A stretch of DNA of 64,000 bases. It comes from Thermococcus sp. JdFR-02 (lineage in GTDB: Archaea; Methanobacteriota_B; Thermococci; Thermococcales; Thermococcaceae). Below the pieces are notes generated by a model. It was not told the origin of the DNA. It did not search any database and was given only the letters and a program-made list of their open reading frames with translations. A program made the position numbers and the translations under genes. Shown here piece by piece: positions 1-7,990 of the stretch. The stretch spans positions 124,001-188,000 of the forward strand of contig MTLP01000042.1 in the NCBI GenBank assembly GCA_002009975.1, written 5' to 3'. Numbering within the stretch: the first letter of the stretch is position 1; each line of letters begins with the position of its first letter.

Positions 1-2
1 TT

Positions 3-158
3 CCACTCTACCTAATGGACCCGATAATGAGAGCACTGGTGGGCACTTCAATGGTGAGGGAAACACAGAAGAACATTGGAAAAGCTGGCTTTAGGATAGA
101 AAAGGTTGAAAATCTCTTTTTTGACATTGTGAGGTTCATAATTGCTACAAAAGATTAA
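3..158 (+). CDS. C-terminal end of a class I SAM-dependent methyltransferase (partial)
   Basis: Only the last ~51 codons lie in the window; the gene begins upstream. The tail reads as the end of a UbiE-like class I methyltransferase, with an AGFRIEKVENLFFDIV segment that resembles the last two beta strands of that fold. The Rossmann motifs that would prove it are outside the window, so substrate cannot be given. It converges on the minus-strand Lrp-type regulator, with two bases between the stop codons. Confidence 0.5.
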   Translation, partial: PLYLMDPIMRALVGTSMVRETQKNIGKAGFRIEKVENLFFDIVRFIIATKD

Positions 159-160
159 CA

Positions 161-721
161 CTATCTCCTATCGTTGAATCCTCTGAAATAGACTGTTGCT
201 GGACAGCCTTTGCATCTCTTTTCATAGAGGTAACAGTCTCTACAAATCTTCCCGCATGGGGCTATTTCCTTCGTAGGAGAAATCTTAAGATCGATGAACT
301 CTGGATAGGCTGGAGCCTCTCCAATGGACACATCCATACTTTTCACATTTTTAAGAGGTCTTATTGTGTTCTCTATTGTTGCTTCCAAGAGAAAATTGCT
401 CTCCGCTATTAGGGCTATATTAAGGTTGTACTTTCCTGTTGTTGGTGCTACAAAGATTGTCCTGGGACATTTAGCGAAGATGTCTGCAAGTTTAATCGCT
501 TCCTCCATACTCTCGACCTGCAAATTTACAACAGCACATTTAAAACCCCTCTCCTTTATGTTGAGGAGAGCTTTTATCGTGATGTCCTTTCGCTTGATCA
601 GCTTTTCAAGCCTTTCTTTGACAGATGGATGGCTCAAGCCAAGTTCTTTCGCTATTTCTGTGAGCTTTGCACGCCCGTTCTTTCTCAGTATTTGATAAAT
701 TTTCAAGTCCCTTTCGTCCAT
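161..721 (-). CDS. Lrp/AsnC-family transcriptional regulator with a C-terminal Cys-rich tail
   Basis: 186 aa. Residues 1-55 form an Lrp/AsnC winged helix (DLKIYQILRKNGRAKLTEIA, then a recognition helix around LSHPSVKERL). Residues ~60-140 resemble the RAM/AsnC ligand-binding fold. The last ~30 residues are unusual for the family: PCGKICRDCYLYEKRCKGCP contains five cysteines in a compact arrangement that could bind a metal or Fe-S cluster. ATG with GGTGAT just upstream supports the start. It is divergent from the DUF2892 and cytochrome b5 genes, which are candidate targets. Metal or redox sensing is inference from the tail. Confidence 0.8.
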   Translation of the reverse strand: MDERDLKIYQILRKNGRAKLTEIAKELGLSHPSVKERLEKLIKRKDITIKALLNIKERGFKCAVVNLQVESMEEAIKLADIFAKCPRTIFVAPTTGKYNLNIALIAESNFLLEATIENTIRPLKNVKSMDVSIGEAPAYPEFIDLKISPTKEIAPCGKICRDCYLYEKRCKGCPATVYFRGFNDRR

Positions 722-813
722 AACATCACCTACATTTTGTAGGTAATTACTTTAATTTTTGTGGAAAAATAATATAAATCTTTCTAAATACATACAAAAT
801 TGAGGTGACTGCG

Positions 814-1014
814 ATGGAGAAAAATGAGGGAACAGTTGATAGAGTTGTAAGGACATTAGTAGGACTGGTCTTGCTTTCTCTTGGAGTCCTGAATATGGTG
901 CCATACAAAACAGTAGTCCTTCTTATAGGACTTATAGCGATTGTCACGGGCTTAACCGGATTTTGCGCCATTTATAAACTTGTGGGCATAAATACCTGCA
1001 GAGGGCAATGTTGA
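814..1014 (+). CDS. DUF2892/YgaP-like small membrane protein
   Basis: 66 aa with two hydrophobic helices and the family pattern EGTVDRVVRTLVGLVLLSLG followed by GLTGFCAIYKLVGINTC. It resembles the membrane part of YgaP-type proteins (DUF2892), often found next to rhodanese or redox genes. The ATG at 814 is preferred over the upstream GTG because GAGGTGA ends five bases before it. A TATA-like AATATAAAT lies about 40 bp upstream. Function unknown. It may be co-transcribed with the following cytochrome b5-domain gene, 34 bp downstream. Confidence 0.8.
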   Translation: MEKNEGTVDRVVRTLVGLVLLSLGVLNMVPYKTVVLLIGLIAIVTGLTGFCAIYKLVGINTCRGQC

Positions 1015-1048
1015 TAGCAACTTGCCACGAAGCGCAAAGGGATGTACT

Positions 1049-1690
1049 ATGGAGAGGGAGTATAAGGCTCTAATCATCTCAGGAGAGCTTTTAATTTTTG
1101 TTACTCTACTTACTCTCTTGTCAGGATTTTTCACGACCAAGAACTTTTTAGTGGACAAATGGATAAGCTATTCCTCTGCCTACAGAATTCACACAATTAT
1201 ACTCCCAATAATCTTTATTCCCCTCCTTTACGTCCACTCCCTCGCAGGCATTTTGATAGCTACCGAGAGAGTAAGAGCTTTGAACAAAGGCATAATAAGG
1301 AAGACCATAATGGTAATCTGGACACTCATATTTATGGGGTTGCTAGTACTTTACTTTGCCCAACCTGAATCAATAAGCTCTGAAAATAACAGCAGGAGTA
1401 TTTTAGCTCAGACTGCATCTCCTATTACAAATACCGAAAAAGAGGGGATAATCTTAACTCTCAAAGAGGTGTCAAAACATAACCAATCAAATGATTGCTG
1501 GATCATCGTAGAAGACAAAATTTACAACGTAACTAGCTTTCTAAGTATTCACCCTGGAGGGAGTGATGCCATAATTCCTTATTGTGGAACAAATGCGACC
1601 GAGATATTTTTCAGCAAGCACGATCAGGGGGCGTATGAGACACTACAACAATACTACATCGGAAAAATTGGGAATGTGGTTGAAAGATAG
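1049..1690 (+). CDS. Membrane protein with C-terminal cytochrome b5-like heme-binding domain
   Basis: 213 aa. Residues 1-115 contain three or four hydrophobic helices with His residues (YRIHTIIL, LYVHSLAG), resembling small b-type cytochrome membrane domains such as DUF4405. After a linker, residues ~135-210 form a cytochrome b5 domain: SKHNQSNDCWIIVEDKIYNV, the axial-ligand motif HPGG and a second candidate ligand in FFSKHDQG. The protein probably passes electrons between a membrane heme and a soluble b5 heme; this is inference. ATG 1049 follows AAAGGGATG. Cytochrome b5 domains are uncommon in anaerobic archaea. Confidence 0.78.
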   Translation: MEREYKALIISGELLIFVTLLTLLSGFFTTKNFLVDKWISYSSAYRIHTIILPIIFIPLLYVHSLAGILIATERVRALNKGIIRKTIMVIWTLIFMGLLVLYFAQPESISSENNSRSILAQTASPITNTEKEGIILTLKEVSKHNQSNDCWIIVEDKIYNVTSFLSIHPGGSDAIIPYCGTNATEIFFSKHDQGAYETLQQYYIGKIGNVVER

Positions 1691-1868
1691 TACTTAAAGC
1701 TTCCCTTCTCCAATTTTGAAGGTTTGTGTTTTGAACTTGCCTTATTATAAATTTTTGATGGACAAAATTGTATAAAAACTGGAAAAAGGTTAAAAACCTT
1801 TTATCTCAAACCTTTTGTTAAATAAATCCGAATTATTTTCGATTTTTCAAAAAGCAGTTTTGCCACAA

Positions 1869-1884
1869 CCGAAAGATATATATG
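1869..1884 (+). promoter_or_regulatory. BRE/TATA promoter of the transsulfuration operon
   Basis: CCGAAAG followed by ATATATAT matches an archaeal BRE plus TATA box. It lies about 40 bp upstream of the ATG of the PLP enzyme, and an AGGTGAGGG ribosome binding site at 1906-1914 falls close to the predicted transcript start. Confidence 0.6.
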
Positions 1885-1918
1885 CATTTTTATTCATCTT
1901 TGAGTAGGTGAGGGCTAA

Positions 1919-3088
1919 ATGGTAGAAAATTATACAGAATTGGGTATTTATGACAATGTCCTTCAAACAATTGGAAAGACCCCTATAATCAGGCTTAGAC
2001 AGATTGAGCAATATTTCAACGTTCAAAATGAGCTGTATGCTAAAATTGAGTTCTTCAACCCTGGAGGAAGCGTAAAGGATAGGATTGGAAAATATATGAT
2101 TGAAGGTGCTAAAAAAGAGGGAAAAATAGCTGAGGGTGCAGTGATAATTGAACCCACATCAGGGAACACTGGAGTAGGTTTAGCCTTGGTTGCAGCGGTT
2201 GAAGGCTACAAAACAGTGTTTACAATGCCAACAAAGATGAGCTTGGAGAAGGAGCTTCTCCTTGAAGCTTTAGGCGCTTTTGTGATTAGAACTCCCACAG
2301 CAGTCACTCCAAGCGATCCAAACTCATACTACAAAGTGGCTGAGGCTGTGAGAAATCTCATTTGGAAAAAGAAGAGGCCAGTGAGTATGGAGGAGCTTAA
2401 AGAGATAGTTGATTATGTGCAGAGGCTCGTTGATGAGGAGAGACTTGATGAGCTTAGGAGTATTCTTGAGGAAGAAGTTGAGGAAACACCCTATGCTTAC
2501 ATCCCAAACCAGTACTTTAACAAGTACAACCCAATAGCTCACTATGAAACAACTGCTAAAGAAATTTGGGAGCAGACTAAGGGAAAGATAGACTATCTTT
2601 TCGCAGGAATAGGCACTGGCGGAACTATAACTGGAATTGGACGCTATTTAAAGGAAAGGAAAGACGTCAAGATAATAGGTGTTGATCCAGTTGGCTCAAT
2701 ATACAATCTCGTGAAGAAGGGAATGAGTCTAGAGGAGGCCGTGAAAAAAGCTCATCCTTATTTAGTAGAAGGAATAGGAGAAGATTTGCTCCCAGAGACC
2801 GTTGATTTGAGCCTAGTTGATGATATAGTTGTTGTCAATGATCAGGAAGCTTTTGCAATGACACGCTTCTTGGCAAGGAAAGAAGGGATTTTAGTTGGAG
2901 GTTCTTCAGGAGCGGCGTTATATGGAACAATAAGATATCTCAAAGAGAAAGGGGTAAAAGGAAAGAAAGTCGTTATAATATTCCCAGACACTGGAAGGAA
3001 CTACCTAACAAAGATATTCAACAATAAATGGCTTCTTGAGAACGGTTTTGAAATCGATGATGAAAAAGTTCTGGAGGGATTGAGATGA
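1919..3088 (+). CDS. Cysteine synthase / cystathionine beta-synthase family PLP enzyme
   Basis: 389 aa fold-type II PLP enzyme. The PLP lysine is in NPGGSVKDR (~residue 53); TSGNTG is the substrate loop, GIGTGGTITGIGRY the phosphate-binding loop and GGSSGAALYG the C-terminal motif. Relative to standard ~310-aa cysteine synthases it carries an insertion of roughly 60 charged residues (~140-200). It should use serine or O-acetylserine (or O-phosphoserine) with sulfide or homocysteine; the sequence does not decide which. It is the first gene of an operon with a gamma-lyase/synthase (4-bp overlap) and a methyltransferase, an arrangement that suggests methionine-cysteine interconversion. Confidence 0.88.
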   Translation: MVENYTELGIYDNVLQTIGKTPIIRLRQIEQYFNVQNELYAKIEFFNPGGSVKDRIGKYMIEGAKKEGKIAEGAVIIEPTSGNTGVGLALVAAVEGYKTVFTMPTKMSLEKELLLEALGAFVIRTPTAVTPSDPNSYYKVAEAVRNLIWKKKRPVSMEELKEIVDYVQRLVDEERLDELRSILEEEVEETPYAYIPNQYFNKYNPIAHYETTAKEIWEQTKGKIDYLFAGIGTGGTITGIGRYLKERKDVKIIGVDPVGSIYNLVKKGMSLEEAVKKAHPYLVEGIGEDLLPETVDLSLVDDIVVVNDQEAFAMTRFLARKEGILVGGSSGAALYGTIRYLKEKGVKGKKVVIIFPDTGRNYLTKIFNNKWLLENGFEIDDEKVLEGLR

Positions 3089-4245
3089 AAGGCTTTTCAA
3101 CCAAGGCTATTCACGTCGGTGAAGATCCAAGTGAGATGCAGCATGGCGATGTTGTTTCCCCAATCCACCTTTCAACCACTTTCGCAAAGAAAAGTGTGAG
3201 AGAAGTTGAGGAAGGCTATGTTTACTCAAGGAGCGGCAACCCCACGAGGAATAACCTTGAGAAAAAATTAGCAGCACTTGAAAACGCTAAGTATGGGTTG
3301 GCTTTTTCCTCAGGGTTAGCGGCTGAATCTACAATACTCCTAGCATTACTAAAGAAAAGAGACCATGTTGTAGCTTTCGACGACCTCTATGGGGGAACAA
3401 AAAGGCTCTTCAACCAAGTTATGGAGCGCTTTGGGATTGAATTTACTTATGTAGATGCAAGAGAGCCTGAGAATGTTAGAAGTGCAATAAAAGAAAATAC
3501 AAAGATGATTTGGCTTGAAACTCCCACAAATCCCCTTTTAAAGCTTGCTGACATCAAGGCAATATCTGAGATTGCTCATGAGAGAGATTTAATCGTGGTT
3601 GTGGATAACACATTTGCGAGTCCCTACTTCCAAAATCCCCTCGACCTTGGGGCGGATATAGTGCTCCACAGCGTTACCAAATACTTAGGAGGACATTCCG
3701 ATGTTGTCGGAGGAGCCGTGATGGTAAATGACGATGAGATTTATGAAAAGTTGAAGTTCCATCAAAACGCAGTCGGTGCAATTTTGTCACCTTTTGACTC
3801 CTGGCTCGTTATGAGGGGCATTAAAACGCTTGCTGTTAGGATGGAGAGGCACGAGAAGAATGCTATGAGAATTGCGAAGTATCTGGAAGAGCATCCATTG
3901 GTTGAGAGGGTTTACTATCCAGGCTTGTCTTCACATCCACAGCACGAGCTCGCAAGGAGGCAGATGAGAGGATTTGGGGGAATGCTCTCATTCGAGCTTA
4001 AAGGTGGCCTTGAGGAGGCAGTAAAGTTCGTCGAGAGCTTGAAGATTTTTGCACTGGCTGAAAGCTTGGGAGGAGTGGAATCACTAATTGAGCTACCAGC
4101 TTTAATGACCCATGCCTCCCTTTCAAAAGAGGAAAGGGAGAAAGTTGGCATAAAAGACTCTCTTATCAGAGTTTCAGTTGGAATAGAAGATGTTGAGGAC
4201 TTAATTGAGGACTTGGAGAAAGGCTTCAGGGGGATAAAGCAATGA
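3085..4245 (+). CDS. Cystathionine gamma-lyase/gamma-synthase family PLP enzyme
   Basis: 386 aa, typical of the Cys/Met metabolism PLP family. It shows VSPIHLSTTF, YSRSGNPTRNNLEKKLAALE, and the PLP lysine in HSVTKYLGGHSDVVGG (~residue 198). The end, LIRVSVGIEDVEDLIEDLEKGF, is also diagnostic. Its start overlaps the stop of the upstream beta-synthase, so the two are probably translationally coupled. Lyase, synthase or methionine gamma-lyase activity cannot be separated from the sequence alone; the neighbour makes the transsulfuration route most likely. Confidence 0.9.
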   Translation: MKGFSTKAIHVGEDPSEMQHGDVVSPIHLSTTFAKKSVREVEEGYVYSRSGNPTRNNLEKKLAALENAKYGLAFSSGLAAESTILLALLKKRDHVVAFDDLYGGTKRLFNQVMERFGIEFTYVDAREPENVRSAIKENTKMIWLETPTNPLLKLADIKAISEIAHERDLIVVVDNTFASPYFQNPLDLGADIVLHSVTKYLGGHSDVVGGAVMVNDDEIYEKLKFHQNAVGAILSPFDSWLVMRGIKTLAVRMERHEKNAMRIAKYLEEHPLVERVYYPGLSSHPQHELARRQMRGFGGMLSFELKGGLEEAVKFVESLKIFALAESLGGVESLIELPALMTHASLSKEEREKVGIKDSLIRVSVGIEDVEDLIEDLEKGFRGIKQ

Positions 4246-4973
4246 TACCGAGCATGAGTGAGGTTAAAGAATTCTTGAAAAAGCTCGGCTTCGATGAGAG
4301 CTCAGCTAATGAGCTTATAGAGCAAATAGAGTACTTTGAAGGAGAAGCACCCCAAAGGGACGATATTGTGAGGGACTATCTTAGGGAGGAGTGCATAGAG
4401 ACAATAGTTGACGACATAGTTGAAGAAATCCTAAAGCTAAATAAGGAAAACATTAAGCTCTTAGACATTGCGGCTGGCTCAGGGTTTTTCACAGAGAGGG
4501 TTAAAAGGAAGCTTGAGGAAAGGAGAGTCAAAGTGGATGTTTATGCTTTGGATATAACTCCAAGCATGCTGAAAAGACTAAAAGAGAGAAAGATTACACC
4601 AATTTGGGGAGTTGCCGAGAAAATTAAAGAATCAATCAAAATAGCAAATGAGTATTACAACATAAATGTTCCTGAGAAATTTGATGCTGTAATTTCAACA
4701 TTAGCTTTGCATCACTTTTTAAAGCCTGAAAAAGTCTTAGAGAGCATGAAGGATGTCTTAAAAGAGAGTGGTAAGGTAATAATAGTTGATGTCCTCAAGC
4801 ATGAACATGAGGAATTTAAAGAGACTTTAAAGGATACACATCTCGGATTCACGCTGGAGGAAGTAAAAGAGATGGGTTCAAAGATATTTAAAGAAGTGAA
4901 AGCTAACTATATGGACGTCTACTGTGAAGTTGGCGACATAATAGTCGGATTATACAAAGCGGTGTTTGCTTAA
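4242..4973 (+). CDS. Class I SAM-dependent methyltransferase of the transsulfuration operon
   Basis: 243 aa. Motif I is LLDIAAGSGFFTERV (~residue 68), motif II reads VYALDITPSML, and FDAVISTLALHHFLKPEKVL is motif IV. It overlaps the gamma-lyase gene by four bases and is the third gene of that operon. In Bacillus a methyltransferase (yrrT) sits with mccA and mccB in the methionine-to-cysteine pathway, and this archaeal trio has the same three families. A role in SAM or homocysteine recycling is therefore plausible but inferred. The gene ends four bases inside the convergent SRPBCC gene. Confidence 0.8.
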   Translation: MIPSMSEVKEFLKKLGFDESSANELIEQIEYFEGEAPQRDDIVRDYLREECIETIVDDIVEEILKLNKENIKLLDIAAGSGFFTERVKRKLEERRVKVDVYALDITPSMLKRLKERKITPIWGVAEKIKESIKIANEYYNINVPEKFDAVISTLALHHFLKPEKVLESMKDVLKESGKVIIVDVLKHEHEEFKETLKDTHLGFTLEEVKEMGSKIFKEVKANYMDVYCEVGDIIVGLYKAVFA

Positions 4974-5527
4974 CTAGAGATCTTTCTTTTTTCTGCCACT
5001 TCTTTTAGCTTTAAGTGAGCTCTTAAAAGCCTCTTTTTGATGATGCGCTCTGCTATGAGGAGATTCAAGATTTTCCCCAGAAAACCATAGCGAAGGGAGT
5101 AATATACGCTCTCAATACTGAGGGTCATGTTATTCACAGGGATGAAGTAGTGTTCATACCGCAATTTCTTTAAAAATGTGTTCTCTTCCAGCATCTCTCC
5201 GGAATATAAGTAGTTTTCTTTAAAGTCAACAATCCGATATTTTACCCACTTTCCTGCTCCTTTTTCGCGGGTGTAATAGATCATCCCCCTCTCCAATTTT
5301 CCATCACCTTCAGATTTAAACTCATATTCCGGCCAGAACAACACGTGATTGCTGATGTTGGACACGAGAGAAAAAACTTCCTCCACTCTCGCGTCAATAA
5401 GCACCGCTATCTTGACACAATGAGAGAAACCTCGCGGTGGTTTACACTCTAAAAACTCAACATGTGTATTTTTAAGCCTCTTGACAATTAAGTGAATTCT
5501 CTGCTGGTCGTATTTTTTCGAGTTCAT
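4970..5527 (-). CDS. SRPBCC (START-like) superfamily protein
   Basis: 185 aa. Residues ~45-180 fit the helix-grip lipid or polyketide-binding fold: VKIAVLIDARVEEVFSLVSNISNHVLFWPEY is the usual opening, and strands with W, Y and E residues follow. Such proteins bind hydrophobic ligands or act as cyclases; nothing here identifies the ligand. GGCGGTGGAAA precedes the ATG. It overlaps the end of the convergent methyltransferase gene by four bases. Confidence 0.6.
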   Translation of the reverse strand: MNSKKYDQQRIHLIVKRLKNTHVEFLECKPPRGFSHCVKIAVLIDARVEEVFSLVSNISNHVLFWPEYEFKSEGDGKLERGMIYYTREKGAGKWVKYRIVDFKENYLYSGEMLEENTFLKKLRYEHYFIPVNNMTLSIESVYYSLRYGFLGKILNLLIAERIIKKRLLRAHLKLKEVAEKRKISS

Positions 5528-5628
5528 TTTCCACCGCCTTTATTCATCGAGCAGATTCATCTGTATTCTGATAAAATTAGAGGGATAACTTAAAAAAATG
5601 TAAAAAATATGCAAACAAATGGAAGGGA

Positions 5629-5919
5629 CTAACCTTCTAGAAGCTTTCTCTTCCTTTTTTCGTATTCTTCGTCGTCTATTTCTCCTCTTGCGTATCTCTC
5701 ATTAAGTATTTCTAGAGCAGTCTTTTTTGAAGCCGTTTTTGATGTTCCTTGTTCTAAAAGCCATTTAATTAATAGGACTACTCCCACAATTATTGCAACC
5801 CAGAATAGGAGCATAAATATAGCCCAGCCCCATCCTAAGAAGCCAAATCCCATCATATCGTGCCACCCCCATTCACCTTCTCCCATATGAACGAGATAAT
5901 CTCCAAAACTTTCAAACAT
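5629..5919 (-). CDS. Small membrane protein with C-terminal SHOCT domain
   Basis: 96 aa. The N-terminus is rich in Gly, Trp and Phe and one transmembrane helix spans residues ~30-52. The C-terminal 30 residues are a SHOCT domain (ALEILNERYARGEIDDEEYEKRKRKLLE), a short oligomerization module common in small membrane proteins. The start follows GGTGAAAG. Function unknown. Confidence 0.75.
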   Translation of the reverse strand: MFESFGDYLVHMGEGEWGWHDMMGFGFLGWGWAIFMLLFWVAIIVGVVLLIKWLLEQGTSKTASKKTALEILNERYARGEIDDEEYEKRKRKLLEG

Positions 5920-6092
5920 TATCTTTCACCATATATTACTCAGTTAGAAAACCTATAACCCTTATCTTTAACAAAGTGTAAAAAATAAGGGACAAATTTT
6001 GGATATCTAAAAGATATAATGTTATATTGGCTGAGAGTTAACATGCGCAAAACTTAAAACTGAGTTATTATTATTCATAACTCGGTGATAAC

Positions 6093-6881
6093 ATGGCAAA
6101 GATACTGGCAAAGGTTAGTGAAAAGGATGTAACCTCAGCTATAGTCGATACTTTCTACAGCATGCTTAGAGAATACACAGAATCAGACGTTATAATCGTA
6201 GGCGCAGGACCGAGTGGATTAACCGCCGCTAAAGAGCTTGCAAAAGCAGGTAAAAAGGTCTTAGTTATAGAAAGGAACAACTATCTTGGAGGAGGCTTTT
6301 GGATCGGAGGATTCTTAATGAACAAGATAACAGTAAGGGCACCAGCACAAGAAGTGTTAGAAGAACTTGGTGTTCCATATGAGGAATACACAGAAGGTCT
6401 CTACGTTGCAGATGGTCCTCATGCATGTTCAAAGCTTATTGGAGCAGCATGTGACGCGGGAGTGAAGTTCCTCAATATGACGAGCTTTGATGATGTTGTT
6501 ATAAGAGATGGGAAAGTTGCAGGTGTTGTGGTTAACTGGACTCCAGTTCAAGCTTTGCCAAGGCAAATAACCTGTGTTGACCCAATAGCTCTTGAGTCAA
6601 AGATTGTAATAGACGCTACCGGACACGATGCCTTTGTTGCCAAGAAGCTCGAAGAAAAAGGGCTCCTGAAGACGAGAGGACACGGCTCAATGTGGGTTGA
6701 GGAGAGCGAAGACGCGGTTATAAATCACACAAGTGAAGTTTATCCAGGACTTATAGTTACGGGAATGGCAGTTTCTACAGTTTTTGGGCTTCCAAGAATG
6801 GGGCCAACCTTTGGAGGAATGCTCTTAAGCGGAAAGAGAGCTGCTGAAGTGGCTTTAGAGAAGCTTAAAGAACTGGAGTGA
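6093..6881 (+). CDS. thi4: Thi4-family thiazole synthase (thiamine biosynthesis)
   Basis: 262 aa. It makes the ADP-thiazole precursor of thiamine from NAD, glycine and a sulfur source. The NAD/FAD-type Rossmann motif is [22 protein letters not shown] (starts ~residue 32), followed by GGGFWIGG and a C-terminal [15 protein letters not shown]. Residue 161 is Cys immediately before Val-Asp-Pro. As I recall the alignment, this is the place of the yeast sulfur-donating Cys205, where methanogen enzymes have His. The GGTGATAAC ribosome site fixes the start. ThiE, ThiM and ThiI are encoded 27 kb away. Confidence 0.9.
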   Translation: MAKILAKVSEKDVTSAIVDTFYSMLREYTESDVIIVGAGPSGLTAAKELAKAGKKVLVIERNNYLGGGFWIGGFLMNKITVRAPAQEVLEELGVPYEEYTEGLYVADGPHACSKLIGAACDAGVKFLNMTSFDDVVIRDGKVAGVVVNWTPVQALPRQITCVDPIALESKIVIDATGHDAFVAKKLEEKGLLKTRGHGSMWVEESEDAVINHTSEVYPGLIVTGMAVSTVFGLPRMGPTFGGMLLSGKRAAEVALEKLKELE

Positions 6882-6886
6882 TCCCA

Positions 6887-7537
6887 ATGAAGATTTACGT
6901 TGAAGATTCCTTTTGGGACTCCTTTTTATTTTTTGAGGGGATTAGAAAGTTTTTCAGGTTCTCTGTAGAATTTAATCCCTATAAATTTAAAGACCCCTAT
7001 TTTCTAGCTTACATAAGAGTGAGGAACCCAAATAAGAGAGAATTTTACGAGCCCTTTCCGGTGGAAGTCGAGAACGAAAAGAGGGGTCTCATAAAAGGGG
7101 TTATCTATGATGGTGTGGAACTGCTGAGATATTTCTCTCGAGATGTTGATATCTCTGAGCCGACAGTTTTGATAACTAACAGGCTTATAGCCACATTTGG
7201 AGAAGATGGGCGATATCACCTTAGAATGATTGTAATAGGTCCTGCAGCGATAATTTCACTTAAGGGAATACTCTATGCTCCAGCAAAGCCTCTCCAATAT
7301 TATATGATGCATTCATTTGGATTTGATGAGAAAATTGATGTAAAGGTTGACAAAGTGTTGAAAATGCTCCTTCTTCAGTTCTATGCTTATTTTAAGCATG
7401 AAGAGATCTTTTGCGAGAGCGAGGAATGCATGCTCCACAATTGCCATACAACGGAAGAGATAAAGAAAGTGAAAGGGCTGTGTGAGAGGCATAGGAAGAT
7501 GTTTGGAGATAGTGTAAATTTAAGAGGACTATCATAG
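6887..7537 (+). CDS. Conserved hypothetical protein with archaemetzincin-like Cys motif
   Basis: 216 aa from ATG 6887, which follows GGAGTGAT (the GTG at 6878 lacks a good site). The C-terminal part contains HEEIFCESEECMLHNCHT and then LCERHRKMF. The C-x4-C-M spacing followed by a later Cys/His pair resembles the tail of archaemetzincin peptidases, but there is no HExxH zinc motif. It may be the DUF6775 group described as putative metallopeptidases; this is a recollection I cannot verify. It starts just after Thi4, so co-transcription is likely. Confidence 0.5.
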   Translation: MKIYVEDSFWDSFLFFEGIRKFFRFSVEFNPYKFKDPYFLAYIRVRNPNKREFYEPFPVEVENEKRGLIKGVIYDGVELLRYFSRDVDISEPTVLITNRLIATFGEDGRYHLRMIVIGPAAIISLKGILYAPAKPLQYYMMHSFGFDEKIDVKVDKVLKMLLLQFYAYFKHEEIFCESEECMLHNCHTTEEIKKVKGLCERHRKMFGDSVNLRGLS

Positions 7538-7741
7538 AATGTGTGAGAAAGGGTAACATAGAGTTAATGCTCGTTGCCATGATTTTAAAGATGCTACCTT
7601 TAGAATTAACTAAATTTTTAAGTTTTAAATACTACTCAAAGTTTTATTAAATTCATTTTCTTAGATTTTAGAAAAGAAGCTTTTTGAAGACTTACTTTTT
7701 TTTTAGAAATTTACTAACTTCAAATTATTAACTATAAGTTT

Positions 7742-7760
7742 ACGAAAAATTTAAGTATAA
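7742..7760 (+). promoter_or_regulatory. Probable promoter of RiPP cluster A
   Basis: The 283-bp gap before the precursor gene is very AT-rich. ACGAAAAATTTAAGTATAAG looks like BRE plus TATA and would start transcription near 7770-7775, leaving a ~50-nt leader before the precursor ATG. Nearly the same block (CGAAAAATTTATAAAGTATAAG) precedes the gene at 49906. Confidence 0.45.
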
Positions 7761-7820
7761 GTACAACTTAAGAAAGTATGCTGAGGTAACGATGAAGCGG
7801 ATAAAAATGGAGGGGGCACT

Positions 7821-7937
7821 ATGCCAGAGCGTCAGGAAGAGGTGATAGTGTTAGAATTTGGAAATCCCTCCTTTGGGGAACCCAACTTTGTGTGCGGTTT
7901 ATGCGGATTTTGTGGCGCATTTCCACTTCCGACCTGA
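7821..7937 (+). CDS. Predicted RiPP precursor peptide with CxxCxxC core (cluster A)
   Basis: 38 aa. A strong GGAGGGGG site ends six bases before the ATG. Residues 1-23 are an acidic, hydrophobic leader (MPERQEEVIVLEFG, then NPSFGEPNF). The last 14 residues, CGLCGFCGAFPLPT, hold all three cysteines (25, 28, 31) in a CxxCxxC pattern of Gly-separated positions. It lies directly before a radical SAM/SPASM enzyme and an ABC exporter, the usual setting of thioether (sactipeptide or ranthipeptide-type) RiPPs. Function as a substrate is inferred from position, size and composition. The product could be an antimicrobial or signalling peptide. Confidence 0.72.
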   Translation: MPERQEEVIVLEFGNPSFGEPNFVCGLCGFCGAFPLPT

Positions 7938-7940
7938 GCC

Positions 7941-7954
7941 CCTTTTTATTTTTT
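7941..7954 (+). terminator. T-rich stretch between precursor and maturase, possible partial terminator
   Basis: CCTTTTTATTTTTT begins four bases after the precursor stop codon and lies 37 bp before the next start. Archaeal termination needs only such T-runs. Partial termination here would give more precursor than enzyme mRNA. No hairpin is evident. Confidence 0.4.
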
Positions 7955-7990
7955 ATGTATTCAAAAAACCAGATAAAGGAGGGAAAAATC

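Noticed and set aside
5930-6092. Thiamine (TPP) riboswitch before thi4
   Set aside because: I could not find the conserved CUGAGA and ACYUGA elements; a normal promoter and GGTGATAAC site explain the region.
7892-7990. Longer start for the cluster A radical SAM enzyme
   Set aside because: It would overlap the precursor gene in another frame, and AAAGGAGGG precedes the ATG at 7991.
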